Shown here: piece after piece, positions 1 to 6,331 of the stretch
Numbering within the stretch: position 1 is the first letter of the stretch
Layout of the letters: every line of letters starts with the position of its first letter
Assembly (NCBI GenBank): GCA_041158225.1
Contig: JBEBBU010000148.1
Span: 1-11,149, forward strand
Origin: JBEBBU01 sp041158225
Lineage (GTDB): Bacteria > Pseudomonadota > Gammaproteobacteria > Methylococcales > Methylococcaceae
DNA: 11,149 nt
Reading direction: 5' to 3'
Translations under genes and position numbers: made by a program
The notes under the pieces: model-generated
Seen by the model: only the letters and a program-made list of their open reading frames with translations
Databases searched by the model: none
Told to the model about the DNA's origin: nothing

Positions 1-555
1 GGATTCCAGAAAGAAGTCCAGACCCAGTTGGAGGCTTCACAGAAAGAGGCAACCGCATTACACGAGAAACTGCTGGGAGCACGGGATGATCTTGATCGCG
101 TGACCATTACAGCGCCGGATGATGGTTATGTCATGGGGATTGCCATCCATACTATCGGCGGCATCGTCACGCCGGGACAGGAGTTGATGTATATCGTGCC
201 GCATGATGAGGCGCTACTGTTGGATATCCAGATACAGACACAGGATGTTGACAAGATTCATGTGGGTATGGCTGCTGATGTCCGTCTGACGGCATTCAAT
301 ACCAATACGACACCTGTTGTACCCGGTAGGGTGCGCACGGTGTCAGCAGACCGTATTGTGGATCCACATACCGGGATGCCTTACTACTCAGGGCGAGTCG
401 AGATTACCGACGAAGGGATGGCCATGGTCAAGGATCTGGTGGTCCAGCCGGGCATGCCTGCTGATGTCATTGTCAAGGCAGGTGAGCGTACCTTCATGGG
501 CTATTTCTTCAAGCCGCTGTTTGACCGCTTCGCCAGATCCATGAAAGAAGAGTAA
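1..555 (+). CDS. HlyD-family membrane fusion protein of a type I secretion system, C-terminal part (5' end outside window)
   Basis: The reading frame is open from base 1, so the gene begins upstream; 184 residues are visible before the TAA stop. In this family the protein spans the periplasm and links an inner-membrane ABC exporter to a TolC-like outer-membrane channel. The visible part starts in the second arm of the coiled-coil hairpin (charged, Glu/Gln/Lys-rich), continues into the second half of the lipoyl domain (ITAPDDGYV, then GGIVTPGQELMYIVP), and then a beta-barrel region (IQTQDVDKIHVGMAADVRL). It ends with the typical tail, including GMPADVIVKAGERT and a KPLFDRFARSMKEE-like end. The order lipoyl, barrel, GERT and KPL fits the PrsE/HlyD type I group better than EmrA or RND adaptors. 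The ABC transporter partner and the substrate are not in view. The gene runs toward the phosphodiesterase gene, with 14 bases between the stops and no clear terminator. Confidence 0.9.
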   Translation, partial: GFQKEVQTQLEASQKEATALHEKLLGARDDLDRVTITAPDDGYVMGIAIHTIGGIVTPGQELMYIVPHDEALLLDIQIQTQDVDKIHVGMAADVRLTAFNTNTTPVVPGRVRTVSADRIVDPHTGMPYYSGRVEITDEGMAMVKDLVVQPGMPADVIVKAGERTFMGYFFKPLFDRFARSMKEE

Positions 556-569
556 TGGTTCCTGGCGAT

Positions 570-1343
570 TCAGAAAGTCAGCACATCCCCGGACTTGAGC
601 TGGTGCACCTGCCTGAAGGGCAGATGCTTATGCAGTTGCTGCATGATTTCCTGCTCGTTACCGGGCTTGAGATGGGTAATGTAAATCTGGCTGCCGTCAC
701 GTAGTGAAACAAGATCCCGGGCGAGCATGGCTGGTGTGTAGTGCCGTGCAACTTCTGCGGTTTTTATGCCCTCATCTGCAAAAGCAGTTTCCATAATGAC
801 GCCGTCCAGCTGATCGATCTGGTTGACGTTATGCCAGAATTCATCACAAGGTCCTGTGTCGCCACTGAATACCAGGCTTTTGCCCGAAGGCGCCTCGATC
901 TGAAAGCCTATCGCCGGAACCGAATGATAGGCAGGCATGGTCACTATATGACGGTTGTTGCCCAGATCATGACGTTCTCCCGGCCGCAGTGGCGGTGCAT
1001 AGCGTAGCAGCGGTTTTTCCCGGTCAGGTATCGCACGGAAATCAGGCCACAGGCTCCAGTTGAAAATATGCTGCTGCAGGCAGTTAAGGGTAAACTCAAG
1101 GCCATAGACAGTGACCGGCCTGGATCTGATATCCATCACAGCATCCAGCAGTAATGGCAATCCAAGTACATGGTCCAGATGGGCGTGGGTCAGGAATACA
1201 TGATCAATCATGGCAAGGCGTTCACGGCTTAAACCGAGGATACCTGAGCCTGCGTCAATCAGTACGTCTCCATCAAGCAGCAGGGCGGTTGTTCCTGACC
1301 CACTACCTATGCCTCCTCCGCAACCCAGTACGGTAAGTTTCAT
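570..1343 (-). CDS. Class II cyclic-nucleotide (cAMP) phosphodiesterase-like metallo-beta-lactamase-fold hydrolase
   Basis: This is a 257-residue cytoplasmic metallohydrolase with no signal peptide. Metal ligands of the fold are visible: HAHLDH (H53, H55, D57, H58), H140 in MPAYHSVPA, D162 in VFSGDTG and H224 in YITHLKPG. The opening MKLTVLGCGGGIGSGSGTT, the IFNWSLWPDF segment and FSGDTG resemble the class II 3',5'-cyclic-nucleotide phosphodiesterases of proteobacteria, which hydrolyse cAMP or cGMP. The frame stays open to a more distant ATG at 1517, but the 58 extra residues look like non-coding sequence and would cover the slyD promoter region. The MKLTVLG start is chosen because the family begins there; no good Shine-Dalgarno precedes either start. 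Divergent from slyD. Other MBL enzymes such as tRNase Z share the histidine motif, so substrate specificity is inferred. Confidence 0.8.
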   Translation of the reverse strand: MKLTVLGCGGGIGSGSGTTALLLDGDVLIDAGSGILGLSRERLAMIDHVFLTHAHLDHVLGLPLLLDAVMDIRSRPVTVYGLEFTLNCLQQHIFNWSLWPDFRAIPDREKPLLRYAPPLRPGERHDLGNNRHIVTMPAYHSVPAIGFQIEAPSGKSLVFSGDTGPCDEFWHNVNQIDQLDGVIMETAFADEGIKTAEVARHYTPAMLARDLVSLRDGSQIYITHLKPGNEQEIMQQLHKHLPFRQVHQLKSGDVLTF

Positions 1344-1478
1344 GGTGGATTTGGATCCATGGCAGTTATTCACGAACCCTGATTCTATGGGCATTGCTGG
1401 CTGGCTGTCCATGAGAATCCATGGATGAATCAGAATCTTGTGACGGGTGTCTCGCTCCTGTCGCTGAATACAGGTGCT

Positions 1479-1507
1479 TTGCTCTGGTGGTATGGCTGGG
1501 ATATGAT
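1479..1507 (+). promoter_or_regulatory. Candidate sigma-70 promoter for slyD
   Basis: TTGCTC (1479-1484) and TATGAT (1502-1507) lie 17 bases apart, the optimal spacing. The -10 box matches consensus at five of six positions, the -35 box at only three. Transcription would begin near 1514, about 32 bases before the slyD start codon. Recognised by eye only. Confidence 0.4.
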
Positions 1508-1545
1508 GAGCATTCAAAATAGACTAGGCCGCTGAGGCATAAACC

Positions 1546-2031
1546 ATGCAGATTGCTCCCAATACCGTTGTATACATTCATTACAAGCTGACTGATGATC
1601 AGGGTGAGTTACTTGACTCTTCCGAAGGTCAGGAGCCTCTGGCCTATATCCATGGCATGGGCAATATTATCCGTGGTCTGGAAGCGGCACTCACGGGTCG
1701 CAAGACCGGGGATGTTCTCAGTGTCAGGGTGGAACCTGAGGATGGGTATGGCGAGCGTGATCCAGACCTGCTTCAGGTAGTGCCGGTTTCGGCTTTTGAA
1801 GGCGTTGATGAGGTGGTTGCCGGCATGCGCTTTCATGCGGAAGCCCAGGATGGCAGTGTGCAGGAGGTGACTGTCGTGGATGTCAGTGATGGCGATGTCA
1901 CACTGGATGGCAATCATCCCATGGCTGGTGTAGTGCTGAACTTTGAAGTCCATGTTACGGATGTACGTGAAGCGACGCCAGAAGAGCTCGACCACGGCCA
2001 TGTTCATGGCGCAGGCGGTCATCACCACTAA
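1546..2031 (+). CDS. slyD: FKBP-type peptidyl-prolyl cis-trans isomerase SlyD
   Basis: A 161-residue cytoplasmic prolyl isomerase and chaperone of the SlyD group. The FKBP half opens with VVYIHYKLTDDQGELLDSS and has the typical YIHGMGNIIRGLEAALTG segment (about residues 33-50). The insert-in-flap chaperone domain follows (about 68-130), starting after EPEDGYGERDP and containing VTLDGNHPMAG before the final FKBP strand (LNFEVHVTDVREAT). The C-terminal tail is histidine-rich (H150, H152, H154 and H159-H161), in line with nickel binding, but it is short and lacks the cysteines of the long E. coli tail. A GAGG ribosome binding site lies eight bases before the ATG. In E. coli SlyD supplies nickel for hydrogenase maturation; no hydrogenase gene is in view, so a general folding role is the safer reading. 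It converges on thiC across a hairpin. Confidence 0.95.
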   Translation: MQIAPNTVVYIHYKLTDDQGELLDSSEGQEPLAYIHGMGNIIRGLEAALTGRKTGDVLSVRVEPEDGYGERDPDLLQVVPVSAFEGVDEVVAGMRFHAEAQDGSVQEVTVVDVSDGDVTLDGNHPMAGVVLNFEVHVTDVREATPEELDHGHVHGAGGHHH

Positions 2032-2049
2032 CAAAAGGCGCCCCAGCGC

Positions 2050-2078
2050 TCAGGCTCTCCTCTTGTGGGAGAGCCTGA
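2050..2078. terminator. Hairpin between convergent slyD and thiC, probable bidirectional terminator
   Basis: Perfect 11-bp inverted repeat: TCAGGCTCTCC (2050-2060) and its complement (2068-2078) around a 7-base loop. It begins 19 bases after the slyD stop and lies 34 bases from the thiC stop. Neither side has a proper T-run, although on the minus strand CCTTTTGTT follows a short GC-rich stretch at 2030-2049. Position between convergent genes favours transcription termination or 3'-end protection. Confidence 0.6.
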
Positions 2079-2111
2079 ATCGCAGACCCCGTAAAGTTCT
2101 ACAGCGTCCTG

Positions 2112-3989
2112 TCAGGTGCGATGATAGATTTCACCGCCGGTTTCCAGGAACTCAGCTGACTTTTCCGCCATGCCCTGTTCCAGGGCCTGCGTGGCTTCCA
2201 TGCCCAGACTTTCAGCATAATTTCTAACATCCTGCGTGATTTTCATGGAGCAGAAGTGAGGGCCGCACATCGAGCAGAAATGTGCCAGCTTGGCGCCTTC
2301 CTGAGGCAGGGTTTCATCATGGAACTCCAGCGCTTTTTCTGGATCAAGGCTGAGGTTGAACTGATCCTGCCAGCGGAACTCAAACCTGGCCTTGGAAAGG
2401 GCGTTGTCTCTTACCTGAGCGCCTGGATGTCCTTTGGCAAGGTCGGCGGCATGAGCTGCAATCTTGTAGGTGACAATCCCATCCCTTACATCCTGTTTGT
2501 TAGGCAGGCCCAGATGTTCTTTGGGTGTGACATAGCAGAGCATGGCGGTTCCATACCAGCCGATCATGGCTGCGCCTATCGCTGAAGTGATGTGATCGTA
2601 TCCTGGGGCAATGTCGGTAGTCAGGGGGCCAAGTGTATAGAACGGCGCCTCGTCGCAATCACGCAGTTCTTTTTCCATATTGGCCTTGATCATGTGCATG
2701 GGTACATGGCCTGGACCTTCAATCATCACCTGTACATCGTGTTTCCAGGCCACCTGGGTCAGTTCACCCAGTGTCTGCAGTTCGGCAAACTGCGCCTCAT
2801 CGTTAGCATCCGCGATAGAGCCAGGCCTGAGTCCATCCCCAAGTGAGAAAGATACATCATAGGCCTTCATGATTTCACAGATTTCTTCAAAATGGGTATA
2901 GAGGAAGCTTTCCTGGTGGTGAGCCAGACACCATTTGGCCATGATGGAGCCACCGCGGGAGACGATGCCTGTAACCCTTCTGGCGGTCAGCGGTATATAG
3001 GCCAGACGGATGCCGGCATGAATGGTGAAGTAGTCAACGCCCTGTTCTGCCTGTTCGATGAGCGTATCACGGAATATTTCCCAGGTCAGTTCTTCTGCCC
3101 GGCCGTCCACTTTTTCAAGAGCCTGATAAATAGGGACGGTGCCGATGGGGACAGGAGAGTTGCGGATAATCCACTCACGGGTTTCGTGTATGTTTTTGCC
3201 GGTAGAAAGATCCATCACGGTATCACCGCCCCAGCGGATGGACCAGAGCATTTTTTCGACTTCTTCTTCTATGCTGGATGATACGGCTGAATTACCCAGG
3301 TTACAGTTGATCTTGACCAGAAAGTTGCGCCCGATAATCATCGGTTCTGATTCAGGGTGGTTGATATTGGCTGGGATGATGGCGCGTCCCCGTGCCACTT
3401 CGTCACGCACGAACTCAGGGGTGATCACGCGGGGAATGGCGGCGTTAAAGGACTCTCCTGGGTGCTGCCGCAGCAGGACATCAGCCTGCAGTGTCTCCAT
3501 GCGCTGCGTTTCGCGCAGCGCTATGAATTCCATTTCCGGGGTGATGATTCCTTGGCGCGCATAATGCATCTGGGTGACATTGGCGCCAGTCCGGGCGCGA
3601 CGTGGCGCACGGATGTGTTCGAAGCGCAGGTGAGCAAGTGCTGGATCTTCCTGGCGCATGCGTCCATAGGAGGAAGAAGGACAGCTCAGCTGTTCGGTGT
3701 CGTTTCTTTCGTCAATCCAGCGCTCCCTGAGGCCGGAAAGTCCGGTACGCAGGTCAATCCGAACGTCTGGATCGGTGTAAGGCCCGGAGGTATCGTAGAC
3801 ATAGATGGGAGGATTCTTTTCGGTTCCATTGACGCCATGGGTGTCGGACTGGGTGATTTTCCGCATCGGAACCTGAATATCTGCGCGGCTTCCCTGCAGA
3901 TAAACCTTGCTCGAAGATGGAAAGGGGGTGATGGAAGCACCCTTGGCGGTCACTGCATCGTGCAGCTGGTCTTTGATCGGAGCATTCAT
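2112..3989 (-). CDS. thiC: Phosphomethylpyrimidine synthase ThiC (thiamine biosynthesis)
   Basis: A 625-residue radical-SAM enzyme that rearranges 5-aminoimidazole ribotide to hydroxymethylpyrimidine phosphate, the pyrimidine half of thiamine. Length is normal for proteobacterial ThiC. The [4Fe-4S] cluster motif CxxCxxxxC, atypically C-terminal in this family, is intact as CSMCGPHFC (C572, C575, C580). Other conserved blocks include FLVKINCNLGNSAV, GGDTVMDLSTG, the SLGDGLRPGS block and MIEGPGHVPMH. The N-terminal ThiC-associated domain covers about the first 130 residues. The ATG at 3989 is supported by AGGA eight bases upstream and by family length. Expression is almost certainly controlled by the TPP riboswitch in the leader. 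No other thi gene is adjacent, so it appears to be a single-gene unit. Long open frames on the opposite strand in this stretch are shadows. Confidence 0.98.
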   Translation of the reverse strand: MNAPIKDQLHDAVTAKGASITPFPSSSKVYLQGSRADIQVPMRKITQSDTHGVNGTEKNPPIYVYDTSGPYTDPDVRIDLRTGLSGLRERWIDERNDTEQLSCPSSSYGRMRQEDPALAHLRFEHIRAPRRARTGANVTQMHYARQGIITPEMEFIALRETQRMETLQADVLLRQHPGESFNAAIPRVITPEFVRDEVARGRAIIPANINHPESEPMIIGRNFLVKINCNLGNSAVSSSIEEEVEKMLWSIRWGGDTVMDLSTGKNIHETREWIIRNSPVPIGTVPIYQALEKVDGRAEELTWEIFRDTLIEQAEQGVDYFTIHAGIRLAYIPLTARRVTGIVSRGGSIMAKWCLAHHQESFLYTHFEEICEIMKAYDVSFSLGDGLRPGSIADANDEAQFAELQTLGELTQVAWKHDVQVMIEGPGHVPMHMIKANMEKELRDCDEAPFYTLGPLTTDIAPGYDHITSAIGAAMIGWYGTAMLCYVTPKEHLGLPNKQDVRDGIVTYKIAAHAADLAKGHPGAQVRDNALSKARFEFRWQDQFNLSLDPEKALEFHDETLPQEGAKLAHFCSMCGPHFCSMKITQDVRNYAESLGMEATQALEQGMAEKSAEFLETGGEIYHRT

Positions 3990-3997
3990 GGCTTCAT

Positions 3998-4018
3998 CCT
4001 GTAATGTGGTGGCACAGG
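3998..4018 (-). promoter_or_regulatory. Hairpin covering the thiC ribosome binding site
   Basis: In the thiC leader, CCTGT (4018-4014) can pair with ACAGG (4002-3998) around an 11-base loop. The second arm contains most of the AGGA Shine-Dalgarno (4000-3997). A weak 5-bp stem, but in the right place for the riboswitch to control translation initiation. There is no U-tract between riboswitch and start codon to suggest a transcription terminator. Confidence 0.4.
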
Positions 4019-4045
4019 TGAAGCTGATCCTGATCTGCGACTGGA

Positions 4046-4131
4046 TGGCTTTCCTACGCCGGTACTGACCGGATCAGGTTCAAAGGGTGTTTCTCAGCGC
4101 AGATGGTTCCATCTACGCACCCCTAGCCTTT
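4046..4131 (-). promoter_or_regulatory. TPP riboswitch (THI element) of thiC
   Basis: The minus strand carries the characteristic aptamer. In order: GGCTAGGGGTGC (P1/P2 5' side), a small hairpin (GTAGATGGAACCATCTGC), CTGAGA, the nearly invariant ACCCTTTGAACCTGATC, CCGGTCAGTACCGGCG (P4/P5), and GTAGGAAAGCC closing P1 through GGCT/AGCC pairing. CTGAGA contacts the pyrimidine of thiamine pyrophosphate; the P4/P5 arm holds the pyrophosphate through magnesium. Binding of TPP lowers thiC expression. About 57 bases separate the aptamer from the start codon, room for an expression platform; the ribosome-site hairpin at 3998-4018 points to translational control. Confidence 0.97.
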
Positions 4132-4140
4132 CGGATATGC

Positions 4141-4179
4141 AAAATTAAAACATGATCGGGGATATTTGCAATATCCCCG
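4141..4179 (-). terminator. Intrinsic terminator of the cytochrome c4-dsbA operon
   Basis: A 10-bp stem: CGGGGATATT (4157-4166) pairs with its complement (4170-4179) around a 3-base loop. On the minus strand it begins 13 bases after the dsbA stop and is followed by a T-rich tail (ATCATGTTTTAATTTT). GC-rich base, strong stem and T-rich tail support rho-independent termination. Confidence 0.75.
4144..4171 (-). promoter_or_regulatory. Candidate thiC promoter overlapping the dsbA terminator
   Basis: On the minus strand TTGCAA (4171-4166) and TTTAAT (4149-4144) are 16 bases apart. The -10 box matches five of six consensus positions and the -35 box four. Transcription would start near 4136, a few bases before the riboswitch. 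There is little other room for a thiC promoter between the dsbA stop and the aptamer. The -35 box lies inside the dsbA terminator stem-loop. Confidence 0.4.
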
Positions 4180-4192
4180 CCGGTTTTGCCGC

Positions 4193-4834
4193 TTACTTTC
4201 CCTTACTTTCCTGTTTGATCAGGTAATCCGTGATGGCCAGCATATTGGGGAAGGTCTTGGCCAGGCTACCTGTAATCCGGTATTTGCCATTGACGATCAG
4301 ACCTGGCGTTCCGGTAATGCCATAGCGTGCTGCCATGGTATCCGCCTGTCTCAGCCGGCTGTCGACCGCAAACGATCGGTAAGCGCTACGAAAGTCCTGG
4401 TCGCTCACGCCGTGTTCGGCGAAAAATTTGGCCAGATCATTTTCTTCGGTGAGGGCGCGTTTCTTGTTCTGGATGCTGTCATAGAAGTCTGCGTGGACTT
4501 TATCCAGAACGCCCAGCGCTTCGGCGGTAAAAAAAGCCTTGGCATGTGCACGCCACTGGGGATTGAAAACAGCCGGCTGGCGAATGAAGCGTACATTAGC
4601 CGGCTTGTTTTTCAGCCATGCGTTGAGCTCAGGTTCAAAATGATAGCAGTGTGGACAGCCGTACCAGAAAAACTCCATGACTTCGATCTTGTCAGGTTCC
4701 GTTGTGGGCTGGGGCGGGGTCAGCCGTTCATACTGCTTGCCTTCCTGTGGAACATCCTCTGCTCTGGGAGCGGGCGCTGCGTTCACAAAAGCCATTTGTA
4801 CCAGCAGCACGATGCCTAATGCAGTCTTGATCAT
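4193..4834 (-). CDS. dsbA: Periplasmic thiol:disulfide oxidoreductase DsbA
   Basis: A 213-residue exported protein that introduces disulfide bonds into secreted and envelope proteins and is re-oxidised by membrane DsbB. An N-terminal signal peptide (Lys3, then a hydrophobic stretch) ends near VNA-A at residues 18-20. The thioredoxin fold carries the active site C60-P-H-C63 in FFWYGCPHCYHFEP, the classic CPHC of DsbA. The helical insert follows, then the cis-proline loop TGTPGLIVNGKY (P177) that binds substrate. The mature N-terminal extension (EGKQYERLTPPQPT) is typical of gammaproteobacterial and betaproteobacterial DsbA. A GGAG site precedes the ATG. It is 28 bases downstream of the cytochrome c4 gene, the same order seen in Pseudomonas-type genomes, and ends at an intrinsic terminator. 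The pilin in this window has two cysteines and could be a client (inference). Confidence 0.96.
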   Translation of the reverse strand: MIKTALGIVLLVQMAFVNAAPAPRAEDVPQEGKQYERLTPPQPTTEPDKIEVMEFFWYGCPHCYHFEPELNAWLKNKPANVRFIRQPAVFNPQWRAHAKAFFTAEALGVLDKVHADFYDSIQNKKRALTEENDLAKFFAEHGVSDQDFRSAYRSFAVDSRLRQADTMAARYGITGTPGLIVNGKYRITGSLAKTFPNMLAITDYLIKQESKGK

Positions 4835-4862
4835 TGCTAGTTTCTCCAGTTGAGCTTACAGG

Positions 4863-5477
4863 TTAGCGCAGGCCGGCAAGATAGTCAGCAACTGCCTTGA
4901 TCTGGTCTTCTGACAGGCGTGAGGCAATCATGCGCATCATTTCATTGCGGTCGTTATGCCGGTCACCACTCTTGTAGTCCCCCAGTGTCTTATCGATATA
5001 AGCTGAGTACTGTCCATGAAGATCCGGAAATCCTGCAGCAGCATGCCCTCGTCCCTCAGGGCCGTGACATGCTGAGCAGGCTGGAATCTTCTGGTCTATG
5101 GATCCGATCTGGAATAGCCGTTCACCTTCCCGGTTGCCCTCGGTTTTTTCTACACGGACTGTCTGTTCGGCATACCATGCAGCAAGATCCATAATGTCGG
5201 CATCACTGAGTGGGGCGGCCATGGCTGACATGGTGGTTTCAGGGCGGGCACCACTCTTGAAATCGTGCAACTGTTTGGCCAGATAGCCAGCGTGCTGCCC
5301 AGCCAGTTTGGGGAAGATGGGGGCATTGCCATTGCCATCATCACCATGGCATGCGGCACATCCTGCGGCCAGCTGTCTTCCATGAAGAGCGTTCCCTTCA
5401 GCCAGAGCCCCGCCTGCCCAGAACATTGCAGCCATAAATAATGTGGTTAACCATCTTATATTCATCATGATATCCAT
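4863..5477 (-). CDS. Dihaem cytochrome c4 (periplasmic electron carrier)
   Basis: A 204-residue exported protein with two cytochrome c domains. The signal peptide covers about residues 1-26, ending GGALA before EGNALHG. Haem-binding CxxCH motifs occur once per half: CAACH (40-44) and CSACH (134-138). Likely axial methionines are M86 in TTMSAMAAPL and one of the methionines in NEMMRMIASRL (about 180-183). The internal repeat (FPKLAGQHAGYLAKQL in domain 1, FPDLHGQYSAYIDKTL in domain 2) is typical of c4. In related bacteria c4 passes electrons to haem-copper oxidases, often cbb3. The start MDIMMNIRW is chosen because GGAAG lies eight bases upstream; starting four residues later would also give a valid signal peptide. 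First gene of a two-gene operon with dsbA; divergent from engB. Confidence 0.95.
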   Translation of the reverse strand: MDIMMNIRWLTTLFMAAMFWAGGALAEGNALHGRQLAAGCAACHGDDGNGNAPIFPKLAGQHAGYLAKQLHDFKSGARPETTMSAMAAPLSDADIMDLAAWYAEQTVRVEKTEGNREGERLFQIGSIDQKIPACSACHGPEGRGHAAAGFPDLHGQYSAYIDKTLGDYKSGDRHNDRNEMMRMIASRLSEDQIKAVADYLAGLR

Positions 5478-5557
5478 CGCAGTGCTTCCAAATCCTGTAT
5501 CCTAATCGGTTCTGAAACCAGATCCTGTCTTAACCCCTCTATTCTCCGGTATGGCGC

Positions 5558-6190
5558 ATGAACTTTCCACCTGTTTCCATTACATTTCTTCAGAGTGTGC
5601 TCAAGCTGGAGGAGGCACCTGTTGACAGCGGCATTGAAATAGCCTTTGCCGGACGATCCAATGCCGGAAAATCCAGTGCCATCAATACACTTGCACTGCG
5701 CCGCAATCTGGCTCGAACCAGTAAAACGCCGGGGCGTACTCAGGTGCTGAACTTTTTTTCCATTGACGAAGAGCGCAGGTTCGTTGATTTACCCGGTTAT
5801 GGGTATGCCAAAGTTTCGGGGGAGACGCAGGCGCGCTGGATTGAAGCGCTGGAACATTATATGACGATGCGGCAATCGCTACGTGGTGTGTTTCTCCTGA
5901 TGGATATAAGGCACCCTTTCATGCCCGCAGACCGGCAGATGCTGGACTGGTGTGATTATCGGGGGATTGCCGTCCATATTGCACTGACCAAGTGTGACAA
6001 GCTGAGTCGTGGTGCTTCACTGAAGGTGCTGCAGCAGGCGAAATCGATGTTGGCACGGGAATGGCCTCAGCTGGAGTCAAGTGTTCAGCTCTTCTCATCG
6101 CTCAAGCGTTCTGGTGTCGATGAGGCTTGGGAGCTTCTGGCGGACTGGCTAAAGCTTCAGTTGCCCGAAGAAAAGGACTCCGGGACCTGA
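5558..6190 (+). CDS. engB: Ribosome biogenesis GTPase EngB/YihA (YsxC)
   Basis: A 210-residue TRAFAC-class GTPase of the EngB/YihA family, needed for assembly of the large ribosomal subunit in the bacteria where it has been studied. All G motifs are present: G1 GRSNAGKS (32-39), the G2 region KTPGRT (56-61), G3 DLPGYG (77-82), G4 TKCD (144-147) and G5 SSLK (200-203). Length and motif order are normal. The ATG has no convincing Shine-Dalgarno, but no other in-frame start lies upstream and the N-terminus fits the family (an ITFLQSV-like segment before the P-loop). Divergent from cytochrome c4 with 80 bases between the start codons. A hairpin begins inside the last codons. Confidence 0.97.
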   Translation: MNFPPVSITFLQSVLKLEEAPVDSGIEIAFAGRSNAGKSSAINTLALRRNLARTSKTPGRTQVLNFFSIDEERRFVDLPGYGYAKVSGETQARWIEALEHYMTMRQSLRGVFLLMDIRHPFMPADRQMLDWCDYRGIAVHIALTKCDKLSRGASLKVLQQAKSMLAREWPQLESSVQLFSSLKRSGVDEAWELLADWLKLQLPEEKDSGT

Positions 6191-6210
6191 AGCCTATCTC
6201 ATCCCGGAGT
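6177..6210 (+). terminator. Hairpin at the end of engB
   Basis: ACTCCGGGA (6177-6185) is complementary to TCCCGGAGT (6202-6210), giving a 9-bp stem with a 16-base loop that contains the engB stop codon (6188-6190). No T-run follows, so it is a weak candidate for an intrinsic terminator; it could be a processing or stability element at the mRNA 3' end. Confidence 0.35.
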
Positions 6211-6219
6211 TGGTAAGCC

Positions 6220-6237
6220 CACCTGAAAGTTCAGGTG
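6220..6237. repeat. Short palindrome downstream of engB
   Basis: CACCTGA (6220-6226) and TCAGGTG (6231-6237) form a 7-bp inverted repeat with a 4-base centre. The word ACCTGA recurs at 6185-6190 and 6351-6356, the latter as part of another palindrome, ACCTG-ACGA-CAGGT (6351-6364). A longer-range pair GAATGGT (6239-6245) and ACCATTC (6274-6280) lies beside it. Either a termination region for engB or operators for the pilin gene; the sequence does not decide. Confidence 0.4.
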
Positions 6238-6281
6238 AGAATGGTGGTGTCGTTCCTGACCCGTAACCATGAGACCATTCA

Positions 6282-6289
6282 GGGGGGGG
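6282..6289. repeat. Run of eight G upstream of the pilin gene
   Basis: An uninterrupted G8 tract 25 bases before the CRP-type site and 119 bases before the pilin start codon. G runs of this length are prone to slipped-strand length change. It also falls within a 33-codon open frame (6241-6342) of doubtful reality. Seen directly; any function is inference. Confidence 0.6.
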
Positions 6290-6313
6290 CTGGTTCTTTC
6301 AGTACGTGCTTCT

Positions 6314-6331
6314 TTGTGACGTGGCTCACAA
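6314..6331. promoter_or_regulatory. Perfect CRP/Vfr-type binding site upstream of the pilin gene
   Basis: TTGTGA (6314-6319), six bases, TCACAA (6326-6331). The core TGTGA-N6-TCACA matches the CRP/Vfr consensus at all ten informative positions and the arms are perfectly symmetrical. It lies 77 bases before the pilin ATG. Possible -10 boxes downstream are TATGCT (6369-6374), placing the site near -60, and TATAGT (6381-6386), placing it near -70; both distances suit class I activation. No good -35 box is seen with either, as expected for an activator-dependent promoter. A CRP-family regulator in this genome is assumed; none is in view. Confidence 0.65.

Noticed and set aside
1344..1517. N-terminal extension of the phosphodiesterase by 58 residues
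   Set aside because: The extension is not like the family, has no ribosome site, and would run through the slyD promoter region; the family starts at MKLTVLG.
3357..4004. Long open frame on the plus strand opposite the 5' part of thiC (about 215 codons)
   Set aside because: It lies antisense to a clearly conserved gene and its riboswitch leader, and its product has no coherent domain; a shadow of ThiC codon usage.
4166..4819. Open frame of 217 codons antisense to dsbA
   Set aside because: Covers almost exactly the dsbA gene and starts in its terminator; the dsbA product has all family motifs, so this is a shadow frame.
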